Of a stretch of DNA of 64,000 bases, positions 44,601-58,200 are shown piece by piece (the first letter of the stretch is position 1; every line of letters begins with the position of its first letter). The notes beneath the pieces were generated by a model. That model was given only the letters and a program-made list of their open reading frames with translations, was not told the DNA's origin and did not search any database. The position numbers and the translations under genes are program-made. This stretch comes from Hypomyces perniciosus (taxonomy: Eukaryota > Ascomycota > Sordariomycetes > Hypocreales > Hypocreaceae): assembly GCA_008477525.1 (NCBI GenBank), contig SPDT01000002.1, positions 372,001 to 436,000 on the forward strand. Direction: 5' to 3'.

Positions 44601-47600
44601 CATCCTCCACGTACTCAGGGCCACGGAAGGTATAGTAGCCAGGATAAGAAGCGTCGCTGCGACCGCAGATGAAAGTCAAACGTCGAACACCACGGGCAAA
44701 AAGGTCACTCTTGAACTGCTGCACAATAGGGAGGATGCGTGAGAGCGTCTCCTGGTCATCCTTGCTCTCACAATCCCGCACTGCCACGTTTAGGACAGCG
44801 GAGAGCTCTTCCGTCTCCTTCTGAAGCTCTTTCTTCGGAGCGGGCTTTCGCTTACCACTCAGGTCGGCGATTAAGCCACTAGCGTTGTTCTGTCTCTTCT
44901 GCTTGTTGTGGGAAGCCAATGTCTCCAGCGCCTTCTGCAAGAGGTCGTCGGCCTCATCGATGTACTTGCAAGGGATAATGACACCCTTGCGAGTTGGCTC
45001 CTCGTCCCACTTGCTGGTCAGATATGACATGTCGCTAATCGAGTGGATTCGCTTGAAATTAAGCTCCGAACCGCTAGGGGTACCCGGGGTCGATGGAGCA
45101 GCAGACTGGGCGGGAATGCCAAACTCTGTTTGGCCAATCTTGCGCAGCTGGAAGTCCCAAGATATGAAGAGTGGTGAGTCGAGCTCATCATTGTGATACT
45201 CAATCTGCTTAAGAGTATAAGCACGATAAGCCCGACGGACATACACCTCAAGAGAAGCAAGGGCAACCCAAGGATCCTCATGGGCGAAGAAGAGCGTCAG
45301 GACATCGACAACGGTGTACTTGGAGTCGACAACCTCCTTGATTACGTCAAGGTTGGGCTCACGGTGATCCCATCCGCTCTCACCATAGCGTGACTCAATC
45401 ACAGACGACCTCAGGATGTGCTCCATCTGAGACTTGCGCTCCTCCAAAGACGGAAGGGAACATTGGATCATAATCTCTCGGGCCTTCAGGGAGACCTTTG
45501 AGGTAGCACGAGAGGACAACTCAGTCAACTTGCGGAGTGAGTCGCGCAGATGCTTGCCGACATTGCCGACATGCGCCTTGTTGGGTCGGTACTCCTCGAG
45601 GACAGCAAGTACCAATGAGTTCTTGGCACCAACACGGCTGTGAGAAAGGGCAATCTGAACAACCTTTGGCATGCTGTCCTTGTTCTGGTCACGAAGCTTC
45701 AAGATGACGGCGTCTTCCTGGGCACGGTTCTGGAAGAGCTTCTCCACTTCAAAGTAGGTCTCGAGAAGCTCGTTAATGACATTAAGCTCACGAACTTTCT
45801 GTCCATCAGCGTAGATATCAAGGATCTGAGTGAGGGGCTCAAGTGTGGTTTTCAGGATGTCAGCATCGCCAGCGGCGACATTGTCCTCGAGGAACTTGGA
45901 GAACGCCTTGCTGAGGGCCTTGGCGGGGAAGTCAGTGTGGCGACCCTTGGCTCGCTCAACAATCTGAGTGAATTGGCTGTCCAGCTTCTGAGGCATGCGA
46001 GCATGCAGAGCAGCGAATTGAGCATTCCATTCGCTGTAAGGCAACTCAGGATCCCGAAGAACCTCAACAAGTGCCTTCAGGCTATCAGCCATGATGACGG
46101 AATTGTCATAGCCCATCAGGATGTTGTTCAGGATGTTGTGGTGCACAGCGAAGCGCTGAGCGGGCTTGGAGCCAACCACAACCGGCGCACCGTAGGCAGG
46201 GAGCTGGCCAACAAAGGCTTGAGCCTGCTTGACTCGGCTTGGGTCATCCAGGGCGAGAATACCAAGAATATCGCCAGCCTCGAGGGTGGCACCAGGCTGC
46301 TTGATGAGCTGCACAATACCATCTTCCTGAGCCACCAAAGGCATGTACATCTTCATGACCTCGACTTCAGCGAAAGCCTGACCAGCCTTGATGTGGGAAC
46401 CATTCTCAACGGTATACTTGACGAGCTTACCGGGACTTGGGGTTCGGAGCTGAGTGGGGTCGTTCTCTTGCTCAAGCAGACAAGTCTTGCTGTCGACAGA
46501 GAGACGAGTGGCGCCAACTTCCTCCTTCCAGTAGACATTGTGGCTGTGTCCGTCGAGAAGAATTAAGAGACCGCCATCGCTGAGGGCACGAACGCCCACT
46601 GAGCACTTGGAACCATTGATGAAAAGGTGGTAAGTGTCAGAGCTAGCTCGGGTGGCAGTGAACTTGTAGCGGAAGCCCTCATAAATGAAGTCAATGGTGA
46701 AAACAGTCTTGAGAATCTCCTTGGAGGGAACCTGACCCTTCTCCAGGCCAGATCGGTACTCGGCAATGCACGCCTCACTCGCAATATGGGCCTTGGTGGT
46801 AGCACCACACACAATCGCGAGCATGGTATCAGGACGCTCGGCCGTGAGTCGCTTGGAGATCAGCTCATCCAGCCATCCAGTAGAGATGGTGTTGTCTTCG
46901 AAGGCCTCTGTTTCGAGCAGCTTGATCAGGTACTCGACAGTTGTCCTGAAGTCACCACGAATGCTCAATTCCTTCAATGCAATGACCATGTGTTTTCGCG
47001 ACGACTGACGGTTCTCACCATAGGCGAAAATGTGACCAAACTGACTGTCGGAGAAACTGTGGATTCCACCCTGCGTACCGACGGAGAAGTAACCCCAGAC
47101 GTTGGAGCTACTCCTGAAGTTCAGCTCGTGCATCACACCGTTGGAAGGCTTGAAGCCCTCACCAGGGTCTTCGGAGGTGATTCTGCAGGCAGTGCAGTGG
47201 CCCTTGGGTTGGGGTCGGCGCTGGGACTTGGCAGTGCCCTCGAGCTTGAAGTCGAAATCAATTTCACTGGAAGTGCGGGGATCCACGCCGTATAGCAATC
47301 TGATGTCGCGGATTCTGTGAAGAGGGATACCCATAGCAATCTGGAGCTGAGCTGCGGGCAGGTTGACACCCGTAACCATTTCTGTTGTAGGGTGCTCGAC
47401 CTGAAGACGAGGGTTCAGCTCGAGGAAGTAGAACTTGTCATCCGCATGCGAATACAGGTACTCGACAGTACCAGCTGAAACGTATCCGACAAGCTCACCA
47501 AGACGGACGGCGGCCTCCTCCATGGCCTTGAAAGTATCAGCTTTGGCGATTGTGACAGGGGCCTCCTCAATAATCTTCTGGTGTCGTCGCTGAACGGAGC

Positions 47601-48700
47601 AGTCACGGCCAAAGAGGGAGATGTTGTTGCCGTACTGGTCAGCAAGCAATTGGACCTCCAAATGTCTAGCATTTCCAGCCAGCTTCATGATGAAGATGGG
47701 GGAGCCTGGAATCTCGCTCGCGGCAGCCTTGTACAGAGCCTCGAATTCCTCCTCATTGTCGACTTTTCGGATACCTTTGCCACCACCACCTTCAGAGGCC
47801 TTGACCATGACAGGGAAGCCAATCTCCTTGGCTTTCTCCAAGCCCTGTTGCCATGATGTCACGCAACCCTTCGCATAGATGTCATCGGCAACGGTCACAA
47901 TGCCCTTGTCGTCGATTTTGACCTCCTTAACACCAGTTCCAGACCAAGGAATACAGGGGACGTTGGCGTGCTGTGCGACGATTGTGGAGGAGATCTTGTC
48001 ACCGAGCGATCGCATAGCCGATCCAGGGGGTCCAATGAAGACGATCTTCTTGGGAGATGCGGCTAGTGATTCGGGCAGTTTAGGGTTCTCGGAGGCATGG
48101 CCCCTGGTTCATTGCTGTCAGCTGACGGTTCATTGCCCCAAATTTTCACTTCGCGGAAACCAAAGCACTCACCATCCTGCCCAGACGGCATGTACGTTCA
48201 TTCGCTCGGCAATATCCACAATGAGCTCGACATTGGCGTAGTTGTGGTTATTCGTTCCGCCAGGAACTTCGACGTAGTGATCGGCCATTCGAATGTAGTC
48301 GGCGTTCGCCTGCAAATCCTCCGGGGTGGCCATGACCGTGAAGTGGATGGCCCTCTCGTCACCGAACGTCTCATACGCCCATTTTCGAACTGATCGAATC
48401 TCCTTGACGGCAGCGATACCGTTGTTGGCGATCAGGACCTAATAAGTCAGATTGCTCGTTAGTACTTGCAATTTGCGGGCTGTGGCTGTCTGGAGCGGGA
48501 TCTCGAGTGCTCACGTTTGTAATGACAGTGTGGCCATCATGCTCGGCCACAAAGTCCTTGACCTTGCTGGCTGGCGCGTTTGCCAGGCGGTTGCCCCCTA
48601 TGAAGTGGTCTGCGATCTTGTGCTTCTCGGCATAGCTGACCTTGCCGTTGACAGGCACTATCCGGCCATTGCTCGGAGCGCCACTCGTTGTGTCCGTCAT
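41650..48700 (-). CDS. ACC1: Acetyl-CoA carboxylase
   Basis: Four exons on the minus strand, 48700-48515, 48438-48173, 48103-43245 and 43187-41650, encode about 2282 residues. This is the cytosolic multifunctional enzyme that makes malonyl-CoA for fatty acid synthesis. Order: biotin carboxylase ([18 protein letters not shown]-grasp loop; [13 protein letters not shown]), a biotin carrier with VMKM and biotinyl Lys735 (the same number as in yeast), a long central region, then carboxyltransferase halves ([34 protein letters not shown] entry; [13 protein letters not shown]). The introns (76, 69, 57 nt) split conserved stretches in correct phase, for example TVITN/VLIANN, VWAGW/GHASENP and RSVG/IGAYL. 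The gene is intact. It diverges from no close neighbour: about 3 kb upstream is empty. Confidence 0.98.
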
Positions 48701-49510
48701 GGCCGCTGCTGTGTAGATTTCTGTGCGAGAGAGAAGAGGAGAGGAGGAAATCTGCTCGTGAGTCGCCTCAAAAAGGGTTCAAATCGTCATGAACCCTTCC
48801 AAGCAGACTCGTATTAGAATTACTCCCGGCTTGTTGGATCCGCCAGGACGTTGTTGTAAGTAATAAGGAGGAGGGGAAGATCACAGCAAAAAGGAGACTG
48901 AGGCCGCGTGAGGAATTGCGTCGTCGCCTCGTCGAAGAATCAATCGCACAGAGTTCGGAGAAGGATTCAGAGGAAAGTTGGAGAGGGTCGGTAGAATGGA
49001 ATGTCGGCCTTGGAGAGCGGGTAAGCAATAAGCCAAAGGGGTGGAGAGCTTTCGCAGCGAATAACGTGCAGAAAGGACGTGGCCTCGATCTGTTGGGGTC
49101 AGCGATCAAGACCTAGCGGAAAATTATGGAGCGAGTGGGATGGGCGTCAGGTCTGTGTGTCACTGGGGGGGCCGCTGTAGGCAGTCGCTATAGCGGGGGA
49201 ATCCGCTGTAACATGTACTAATTGCCATCCACCATAGGTAGACTGGACACATCAAAAGAGATGGTAGTAGTATTGATGTGTACTTTCAACCCATTGAGAA
49301 TGGCCAGGCAGTTGTGCGAGGAGTCATGGGAAAGGGATGCCCGAATCGAGGGAAAGGCGCAACTTACAATATGCTCGGCAGTTCAAGACGGATGTCAATC
49401 TAGTGGGGGAGGCGAGAAGAGGATGAGGGATGAGGGATGAGGGGGGAGAAGACCGAGGAGAGAGAATAGTTTCAGGGAGGAAGAGGAGGAGGAAGTCGAA
49501 AAGAAGACTG

Positions 49511-49547
49511 GAGAGAGAGAGAGAGAGAGAGACAGAGAGAGAGAGGG
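49511..49547. repeat. GA dinucleotide repeat
   Basis: About 17 GA units with one GACA interruption. Confidence 0.85.
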
Positions 49548-49987
49548 TAATATTTGAAGCTGCAACAACACTGGGATCAATATAATCTACTACTACGAAG
49601 TACTACCACTACAACTACATGGTAGTGGGGAGCTTCTACGATAATCCCAGAACAAACACGGCTTTTGCGCAACCCGAGGATAGACTGTCTGCAGGGGTAG
49701 TGTACGAATTAGTGCACAATCCAAGACAGATCCCTCCGTCCCTCCTTCAACAAACAATAAATATTTTTGCTGGGTGTGAAGCAGCATTTTTGATGGGAGT
49801 GGGTGATGTCACAGGCATCTCTGTGTTACATGAACTTCATTTGCCATACAAATCAGCTGCCTTTCCGCCTCCCGACGGATGCAGTCCCCTGCTGCGGGCG
49901 GGTACAAGCCAAAATGCAACCTTGGGACCATTTGGGCCTTGATATGCCGCCCAGCCAACAGCCTGCAGCCTGCAGCGTTATGTTCCG

Positions 49988-50034
49988 TACGGAGTACGAA
50001 GTACGGAGTACATATCAACAATTATTACTTCGTA
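49988..50034. repeat. Array of four TACTYCGTA words
   Basis: TACGGAGTA at 49988, TACGAAGTA at 49995 and TACGGAGTA at 50002 overlap by TA with a strict 7-base period. A fourth copy, TACTTCGTA, lies in the opposite orientation at 50026. Confidence 0.85.
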
Positions 50035-50286
50035 GATACCTAAGGTACCAAGTAGTACACAAGCACCAAGGAGAAGAGTCCATGAACTGCCGGACTGTCG
50101 CAGTCCGCGGCACACCGAAGGGAGCTTTCGTTTAATAAAATCATTATCTGAGGCTTCCAAAGGTTTCCATGCACAGTTCCCGAGCTGACATGCATAGGAA
50201 ATTGGCGAACTCGTTCGGGTAATGGTTGATGTTCACGAATAACAGGCCTGCTAACAAAATTACCTGGCCCCCACAAGTGCATTTAG

Positions 50287-50338
50287 TACGAAGTACTCCA
50301 TAGGATGTATTAGTAGTACTAGTACTCCGTACTCCGTA
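50287..50338. repeat. Array of three TACTYCGTA words
   Basis: TACGAAGTA at 50287, then TACTCCGTA at 50323 and 50330, the last two overlapping by TA with a 7-base period. Confidence 0.85.
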
Positions 50339-51807
50339 GTATCCATGCGCCTACTATAAGTTTTAGCCAGCCAGCATCACCATCGCCGAAAAACGCCGTG
50401 AGCTACATGTATTTCGGAGCCCGACAAACAGAGTCACAAAACAAAGTTCCTGTACTTTGTAGATAACAACAACAATCATCATACCTACACAACAAAAACC
50501 CAAAAGCGCACATTCATCATTCACCACCTGTATTAACCCAATTCATGCCCAACTCCCAAATCTCTTCATTCTCCATTCCACTACTACTAGCATCCATTTT
50601 TTCCCTCCCATTCGCCCCCAATCAATCCATCTCTATTATTTCCCCCCCAATTGTTGAGTCCCACCCATCTTTTGGGGGCATACAATCAACGAACCTGTTT
50701 CAGACCGACAGTGCCCAGAAGGTACGTACCCATGTTTCCCCAACATTCGTTTCCGTGGCCTAGCCAGCCAATTAAAACTGAAGCCTCTTCTCTTTCGGCT
50801 CTACGGACTCCGTTCTCCGTTTTTCTTCGCTCCGTACCGAACGGAGGGAGTGTTCTCGAAAGGTACCAAAAGTCAACAAACCCACAGTTCCCGATGCCCA
50901 AGATACATACCTTCATACTACGACTAGTGGCACAAAGTACCCTGGAGAAAGATTTAAAATCAGGCTGCTTCTCCGAAATACAGCGAAACATACACAGCCC
51001 TCCTAGTTCTCCTCTCCTGTACTCCGTATTGCCCTCTTTTCCGTCAGTAAAAGGGCGTGGGACATTTAATCCTCGGGCCGCCCACCACCAACGTGTCCAT
51101 GACTGTCTTTACCTTGAGAAAAGCTGGAGCATTCAAGCCACGCATCCCGAAAACTCGGAGCTCAAGGGTCCTCTTGTACGGAGTTCGGAGTAATAATGCT
51201 AATAGTGCTTCGTAGTAGTACTATTCCAGGGTCCACAACCAAAATACGAAGCAATCTCATTCTCTCACTCTACGAGTATGATGCAAGACCCAAGATGAAT
51301 TGCATATCCACGAATGCCCTCTGTGCTTTTGTTTCACTAGAGATGACAATCTGGCATCTTGATAATAAAAATGTACTTCGTAGCATTGCTAATAATACCT
51401 AACCGTCTCAATTATGCATGTTTGCCATCTTCATGTCTCAATCGCACCAGGTCCACCTCATCATCACCATCACCAATTTATCTCGTGACAAAGGAAACGC
51501 GTATTTAACTAATAGTGGTCAGTTTAGGTTTCTCGAGCTCAGCCCGTGCCATCTCTTCATAACTTCCATGTACGTAGTGCCAGAACAAGCCTAAAGGGCT
51601 AGGTATAGGTAGGTAGTAAGTAGGGTAATAAAGCCATGCGCTTCAAACGAGCCCGTAATCATCATCAACACCGCGTTCGCCTCTGCTGGATACCAGTCTC
51701 AACAACCAATGCACCAATCCCAAATTATACACAAAAAGGGGAGGACATGGACATCTATAAAGTCCGATCCCAAATACCAAGAAACGAAAAAGGACGCCGC
51801 CATCATA

Positions 51808-53643
51808 TCAATACGTCTCTCCCAAGTCACTCAATTTCCTGATGCCAGAGGTGCTGCCTCGCCCTGGGTGAGTGGAGACGCCTCCCACGCTTGTCCTCCT
51901 CCCTCCGCTTTGCCGTCTCATGCCAGGCCCAGGGATCCCGCTGCCGGGCATGGGAATGCTACCGACACCCCCTTCTATTTCGAATTTAGAGTAGGTACCT
52001 CGCCTACTAGGCGTGCGGTACTCTCCCTCATACTCCTCCTCCAGATCCATCCCGCTGAAGTTTGCTGAGTGGCCGTGGATGGAACCACTAAGGGAGGACG
52101 CCGGTCGGCCGATTGGCGTTCGAGTGCCGGAGAAGGAGCTCCGGGACATTGGCCGTGGCGGAGGCACCATTTCGGTGCGGGAGGCTGGCCGGGCGTATGA
52201 TGACATGCTGGCTCGGGAACTCGGTCGGCTGATCTCCGACTCAGGGCCCCTGTTGGGTTGGGGACCAAAAGAAAGCCTGCTCACCCCAGACGTGCTAAGT
52301 CGGGGCATATGGCCAGGTCTGGAGGACGTGGAGGTATAATTGCTTGTGGGTGTCGTGTCGTCTCCAGCTATGGAAGACGAAGCCGTAGATCTAGTGGTGC
52401 GCTTTCGTGAACGGACCGTAACCGACGTAGGCAGGCTGGCGTTGACCAACGATCGAGGGGCTGGGCGAGGCGGAGTGTGTGCTGGGGCGGGAAGCTTGGA
52501 TCGAACCGACTGGACCCGCGCTTCGAGTCGCTGCATCTGGGCAGTGAGAAGGCGAATATGGGAGAGTGAGTTGGACGCAGGTATCTTGTGACCTTGGCGA
52601 GTGTTGGTTGGTCGGTTGGCAGGTGTTCGCAGCGGTGCACCGCCTGTAGCTGAAACACGGCCACCCGCAATCCGGGAATTCGCGGGGGTAGGGGCCTTGA
52701 TTCCACGGGGCTTCGGAGTAATGGCGCTGACGTCGACTGATGGCAAGCGAGACCTGCGAAGGGGGCCGGGCGTCTTGATGGTTGTCGGCTTCGGTACCGG
52801 CACGGAAGCATCGGACATGGGCGGCGAGGGTGGGTCCAACAGCTCGGTAGTTGGCTCGCCAAGTGATTTTGCCTCGGTAGGTGTGGTGATGAGCGGTGAG
52901 CTGGTAGTCGAGTCCGGTGATGCGTCGTTTTTGTCAAAGGTGGGAGACTCGAGAATTGAGAGATCTGATGAGATGGTCGACAAGTGACGGGCTTCGTGCT
53001 TCTTGATCTTGTCCTGCATCAGCTCTGCTTCGATCTTCAGTTCTGACAGCTCCTCGCGAAGTCTCTGCGACTCGATACGGAGCTTTTCTCGCTCTTGCTC
53101 GCCCATCTTGATCTCCTCCTCCATCAGGACGGCGCGCTCAATAGTCTGGTTGAACTTGGATTCCATGTCCTCGAGTGATGAGGTCGTGTTGCGTGCCTGG
53201 CGTTCGAAATCATCGTTGGCCACCTCGGAGTCTCTCAGCCTCATGGTGATATGGCGGTTTGATTCTCGTAGCGTCGTAATCTCTTTCTCGAGCGAGGCCT
53301 GCGCGGCGCTCGCCTCTGCTTTAGATTCCTTGTATTTCCTCTGCACAAGCGACATTTGTCAGTCCTCACAAAGCCGCATGGCCGAAAAAGGCAGACAAGG
53401 ATTAGGTATATGTACCTTCCATTCTTGAACCTCAAAGTTCAGAGCCTCAGCCTTTTCCTGCAGGACCCGTTCCTGCTTCTCTGCACGCTCGATGTCCTTC
53501 TCGAGCTCTTGTTCTAATTCCCGGCTAGATTCTCGAAACTCGGCGAGCTCTGACTCGAGAAGCTCATACTGGGCCTTGTACCAGGCCAGGGCATCTTCGG
53601 CGCTGGCGGCCTCACTGGGCGGGGAGGACGGGGGTTCGGCCAT
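51808..53643 (-). CDS. nudE: NudE / Ndel1 homologue (dynein regulator)
   Basis: Two exons on the minus strand, 53643-53416 and 53340-51808, encode about 586 residues, the length I know for Aspergillus NudE. The intron is 75 nt with a GGACTGAC branch point and joins EVQEWK to RKYKES. Residues from about 15 to 190 form a continuous charged coiled coil ([21 protein letters not shown] start, then [13 protein letters not shown] heptads, then [10 protein letters not shown]). The rest is Ser/Pro/Arg-rich, disordered and likely phosphorylated. NudE proteins bind LIS1/NudF and dynein and support nuclear migration and hyphal growth. The conserved N-terminal coil carries the LIS1-binding part. The C-terminus ends with a basic tail, as in other filamentous fungi. 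Confidence 0.93.
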
Positions 53644-54140
53644 GGCTGGTTCGATCGCGGGTTGAGTATTATGATGTGACTCTGGGTCGGTGGTGTCGCT
53701 CAGCTAGGCTAGAGCAGTAGCATGGAAATGTCGGTCGTGACGAAAATAGCTCGTTGTTTGTTTGTTTGCGTTTGTGGTGCTCGATTGGCAAAAAAAGGGG
53801 GGCGACGTGGTGGACGAAAAGCGCAAATCGTAGTTACGTAGACGACAAATGAAAGTGGCAGAGCGATAGTCGTTAAAGAGCGTGTAGCGTCGGGAACCTG
53901 TGTGGTGAACCCGTGGGAAACAAAAGAAAAAGAAACTCGATCTATCTGGATTGTATGGTGGGATAGAAGGAGGGAGGAAAGGTCCGCTGAGCAGAGTTGA
54001 GGGGCCTCTTGATCGCTCGCTGGCCACACCATCGTCAGTCATGAACCACCCCGGTCTCAAGATCCCGGACACTCTCACCGATATTATGGATGTACGTACG
54101 GAGTATATGTATATGGAGTACTCCGTAGTAGTAGTCCTTG

Positions 54141-54164
54141 TATGGGTATGGGTATGGGTATGGA
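54141..54164. repeat. GGTATG hexanucleotide repeat
   Basis: About four tandem GGTATG units. Confidence 0.8.
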
Positions 54165-54226
54165 GGGGGGCGGACTTCCTTGCACCGCACAGTCCCCCAG
54201 CCGCCAGGCCAGAGCCCAGAGCAGAG

Positions 54227-54281
54227 ACAAAGGCAGAGACTGAGGCTGAGACTGAGGCAGAGGCAGAGGCAGAGGCAGAGA
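54227..54281. repeat. GAGGCA hexanucleotide repeat
   Basis: A run of GAGGCT, GAGACT and GAGGCA units, about eight copies with drift, ending in AGAGAT. Confidence 0.8.
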
Positions 54282-55254
54282 GATAGAGCCGGAGAGCGGA
54301 GACAGCGCGCTCGCTCACTCGATCGCTTCACTATGCTTGCTGGCTGCGGTGCCGTGAAGCTGCCAGACACGACGTCTAGCTAGGCCTACTTACCTGTTCG
54401 CCGTGCCTCACCTTGCTTGGGCTGAAGATTAGATTACCTTACCTTACCTTTGGCCGCGAAGTCGGAGGCTGCCGAAGCCAAAAGAGTTGGCGGTTGCAAA
54501 GTTGCATGTTTTGGCCCGTGTGACATCTGTTGATGCGACAACAATCTCTCCTTTGGGCTGCGTCTGCCACTGGCAGGCGCGGCTATGCTGTTTGCGGCTT
54601 AGCCCGTGGCAACCATGGGCAACAAGGGGTTTAGGGAGTGGGCAACCCCTCTATGTCACGTGATGTGTGTCTGCAAGCACTAGAGCACTTTGATGCTGTT
54701 GGATCATCAACATGGATATTTATGGGTAATGCTCTACGAGTAATTATAGACAGTAACAGCATGTGCTTTTTGCTTTTAATGGCTGCCTATTTTATTCTTA
54801 TCCGCGAGATCTTCATCCTGATGATGTGTGTGTTCCTGTGTTCTAATTGTAGATACATCCATACATCAGGTGTTCACTCATCATGTGATGCATCCTTAGT
54901 ACCCATCGCTCGTTTGCCTCACAAGACGCCGTTTAACATCCACTTGGTGCTCTAATACAAGAATAAATACAAACAATTCCCTCACTATTACCATCCATGT
55001 GACGTCCAAGCCCCTCTGACAAACCGTAGAAGAGAGATACAAAAAAAAGGCGGATCAATTGTGTACTCTTCTCAAGCTACAGGGTAGGGTCACTTGCAGG
55101 CTTTATGCGAGTAACCATTGCTATTACCATCGAGTCCCTCAAATGTACAATATCGAGATTTCTATGCTCGCTTCCGAAACTAAAGTGCCCCTATGATTCA
55201 TTCTTGTCTAACCCAAATGTCGTAAAGGGCATAATCATCATAACTATCTGACTC

Positions 55255-58200
55255 TCAAAGTCTTTGACGCGTAGTTCCCCACGCTCGTCCTCCCTTTCTA
55301 GCACCCGCTGCCCCGGCGCCAAAGTTATGCAACCGTTCTCCTATCAGGTATGCCTCGTCTCTGACTCCGGCCGTCCAGCGGTTCATAACCTTGACAAAGC
55401 CGACGGCATTCTTCGCGAGCATTGCGGCAAGAGCCGCCGCGGGATATGACTGTCTATATATCACTGCCAGTCTCACAGCCTCGGCTGCCTCCTCCGACGC
55501 GGCTCCGCTGATAAGACCGCCGTGCTTAATCACAAAGCTCGCCAACATGGGTGGACCGAAGATGGCGACGGCCGAGGTAAGCAGACCAGGGATAACAAAA
55601 GCTCGGGTGAGAACGCCAATATCGGGTCTTTGCCATCCTCGCCGTAGGATAGACCGCACCGCCGCTGCAGCACGGCTATCTGGAAACGTTGATGTAATCA
55701 CCCTACTTGCGAGTTTCAAGTGGAGAAGCCCCAAGGTCCATGCCTGAATAACGCGCACCGTGTGATGGTTGCCGTTGTGGTTCTGCTCGATTGATAGTGC
55801 TGTGGGTGGATACATATAGGTGCGAAGCGGGATGATCAAGTATAATTCCATCAAAGTCGAAGCCAGCAGTGGGAACACAATCAGCAGAAAGAAGTAGGCG
55901 TAAAGTAGCTTCGCCATGCGAATAAAAATGGCACCCACTCTTCCAGCCGTATTGCCGTCCACAACATCCCGTCGGGATTGGTTGATCCAGCCCTGAACCC
56001 TACTTCTGATGCTGCGCATGCGGAATATCGAGTACGCAACCGAACCGAGGACAAATATACCAATGCTGAAGGCATAGACATCATTGGTTCGAATGTGCTC
56101 AGGAATGAGCGCCTTGAAAACGCGCCTTCCGAACACCAATGGTATGACTGTGAGTCCTACACCAGTGACGGCGGCAAACAGCCATATGAAGAGAATGAAT
56201 AAGAACACTCTGGCCCGGAAATTTGGAGGGACATACACCAACTGATACTGGTCAGAGGCATAAAGATCGTCATCCGCATGGCCATCTTTACGATGGCCGC
56301 GCTCGTTGACTGTTAGGAAAACCTGTTGCCCCTTTGGAATCTTGACGCGATCAGAAGCAGGAGCCCGCACAAACCTGCCACCCTTAAGAAGTTGCCCGGA
56401 GCTCACGAGTTCGGATTTTCTGTGGCGCAGAAATCTCATCTCCTCGCTAGACATGGGTGGATTAGGTTTTGCGTCACCTCCCTCAAAAGTGTCCCACCAT
56501 GTCTTGGGGATAACAGTGTTTTCTTCTCCGAGTTTGAGGAACAGTCCCATGTGCGGGAATCCACCATTGGCCGATCCAGGTGGAAGCTGCAAAGTGCCTT
56601 CCTCGTCGATTCTTCGCTCACCAAAGAGGAAATAGGTAAGTCGCAAAGCTCGCGCACACTTACGGAACCACCAAGTATACATGATGTGTAGAGCATCACT
56701 GGGCTTGAAGAATTTGACCGCAAGCGGCATGAGAAAATTGTAAAAGAGCAAGTCGACTGGGAATTCCAAGACCGGCTCATTTGATGAATAGTGAATCGGT
56801 AAGACAACTGGCATGGTGAAGTATAATCCCCACACGACGCCGCCGAGACACACGATGACTAGAGCACCATAAACAAACGCAGAGAATAGAATTTTCCTAA
56901 GCTGCGTAGTAAGGTTCCTCTCAAGGACATCCCGAACAGGATGGAATTCGGGGTCATCAGGATCTCGTATGAAATCTGCGAAAAAAAAAGGTTAGAAAAA
57001 CCCCGACACACGGGATTCAAGCAGATATACTTACACAACACACCAGGTCGCATGATCTTGCGACACATGGAAACGAAAAGAGCAAAATGGAACATGTATC
57101 CAGTGCCCACGAACCAGTGCACAAAAATCGACGTCAACGGGTAGTTGTACGTGAAAAGCATTCGACTCTTGAATGTCGTATCTTCGAAAAGCGGGAGGAG
57201 AGCAGCATCGAGAAGCAGGCCACAGTAAAGTGGAAACGCCAACATTTCAATGCTGATTATGAGAATGACTTTCATAATTCCGCTGGCTTGTTGAAGGGTG
57301 TCGATTACACCGGCCTCCCACGCATGCATCATGGTGCCCCTGGAGAAGGGACTACCTCTCTTCAGATACAAGGCGCCAAAAAGGAAGATTGTGATGTAGC
57401 CGGCAATGATCGCCCAGAACCGATCCAAGGTAGACCAATGTGCCAACTCCGGGTTGATAGGAGGCCTTTCCTCGGATTCTTTAAGGTCAATGACCCAAAA
57501 GCTAGGGCTCATCAACAGCGACGAAAACTGAATGCAAGTCTCCCGGAACGTGTCGAACATGGCGATGCTCGCAGCCAGAAAGCCACCAAAACTTCCCCCG
57601 TAGATTGAAATTAGGTTTCCGTTTATTGTGGTGAACACAGATGCGATGTTACCTTTGACTGCGTTGAGGGCTTCGTGACTAATGGCAGAGAAGTTTTGAA
57701 TCTCCGATGCAGACATGGGGAAGTCCATGAAGACGTAACTTAACACTCGGGTGCCAGCGCTCGTCCACAATCCCCATGATATCTTCCTAGCCGATACGAC
57801 TTGGGCTTTGATAGCCCCACCAATCAGGCCAGCGAACATATCAACGATATTCAGCGCGCACCAAGAGCCTAGGCCACCGATCAAGACAGTAACATCTTGA
57901 AGAAGTTTGGATAGTTCGACAACCATCCGTACAAGTCTCATGGGACTTGCGAGAATCCAAACGGAGACCCGGCCAATATTGTAAGGGATGAAAATGCAGG
58001 CGAAGATGGTGACTGATACAAGGACAGCGCAAAAGATTGCATTTTGAAACAGACCTGCAATAGGTCCCCGCATGCCAATAAGTTCCATTACGCCTTCGAA
58101 ATCTTCCAAATCTTCAATAGCCTCAGCATCAAATCCAGCACCAGGCGCAACACCATCGGCATCGTCGGGGCCGTCATCGTCATCACCATCAGCGGCTCCG

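Larger units (their letters stand above)
48701..51807. other. Upstream region of ACC and intergenic DNA
   Basis: No supported gene in about 3.1 kb. The first 400 bases should be the ACC promoter and leader. It holds a GA repeat and ten TACTYCGTA words between 49594 and 51382, the densest set in the window. Confidence 0.6.
53644..55254. other. Intergenic region
   Basis: No supported gene. The first 600 bases probably form the nudE promoter. It contains a GGTATG repeat, a GAGGCA repeat and two TACTYCGTA words at 54097 and 54119. Confidence 0.6.

Noticed and set aside
45640..46566. A 308-codon open frame opposite the ACC coding strand
   Set aside because: It is the mirror of a strongly conserved coding exon. 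Long antisense frames are expected opposite GC-biased third positions.
53704..54318. A 204-codon frame on the minus strand upstream of nudE
   Set aside because: It spans the GGTATG and GAGGCA microsatellites, so its openness comes from simple repeats.
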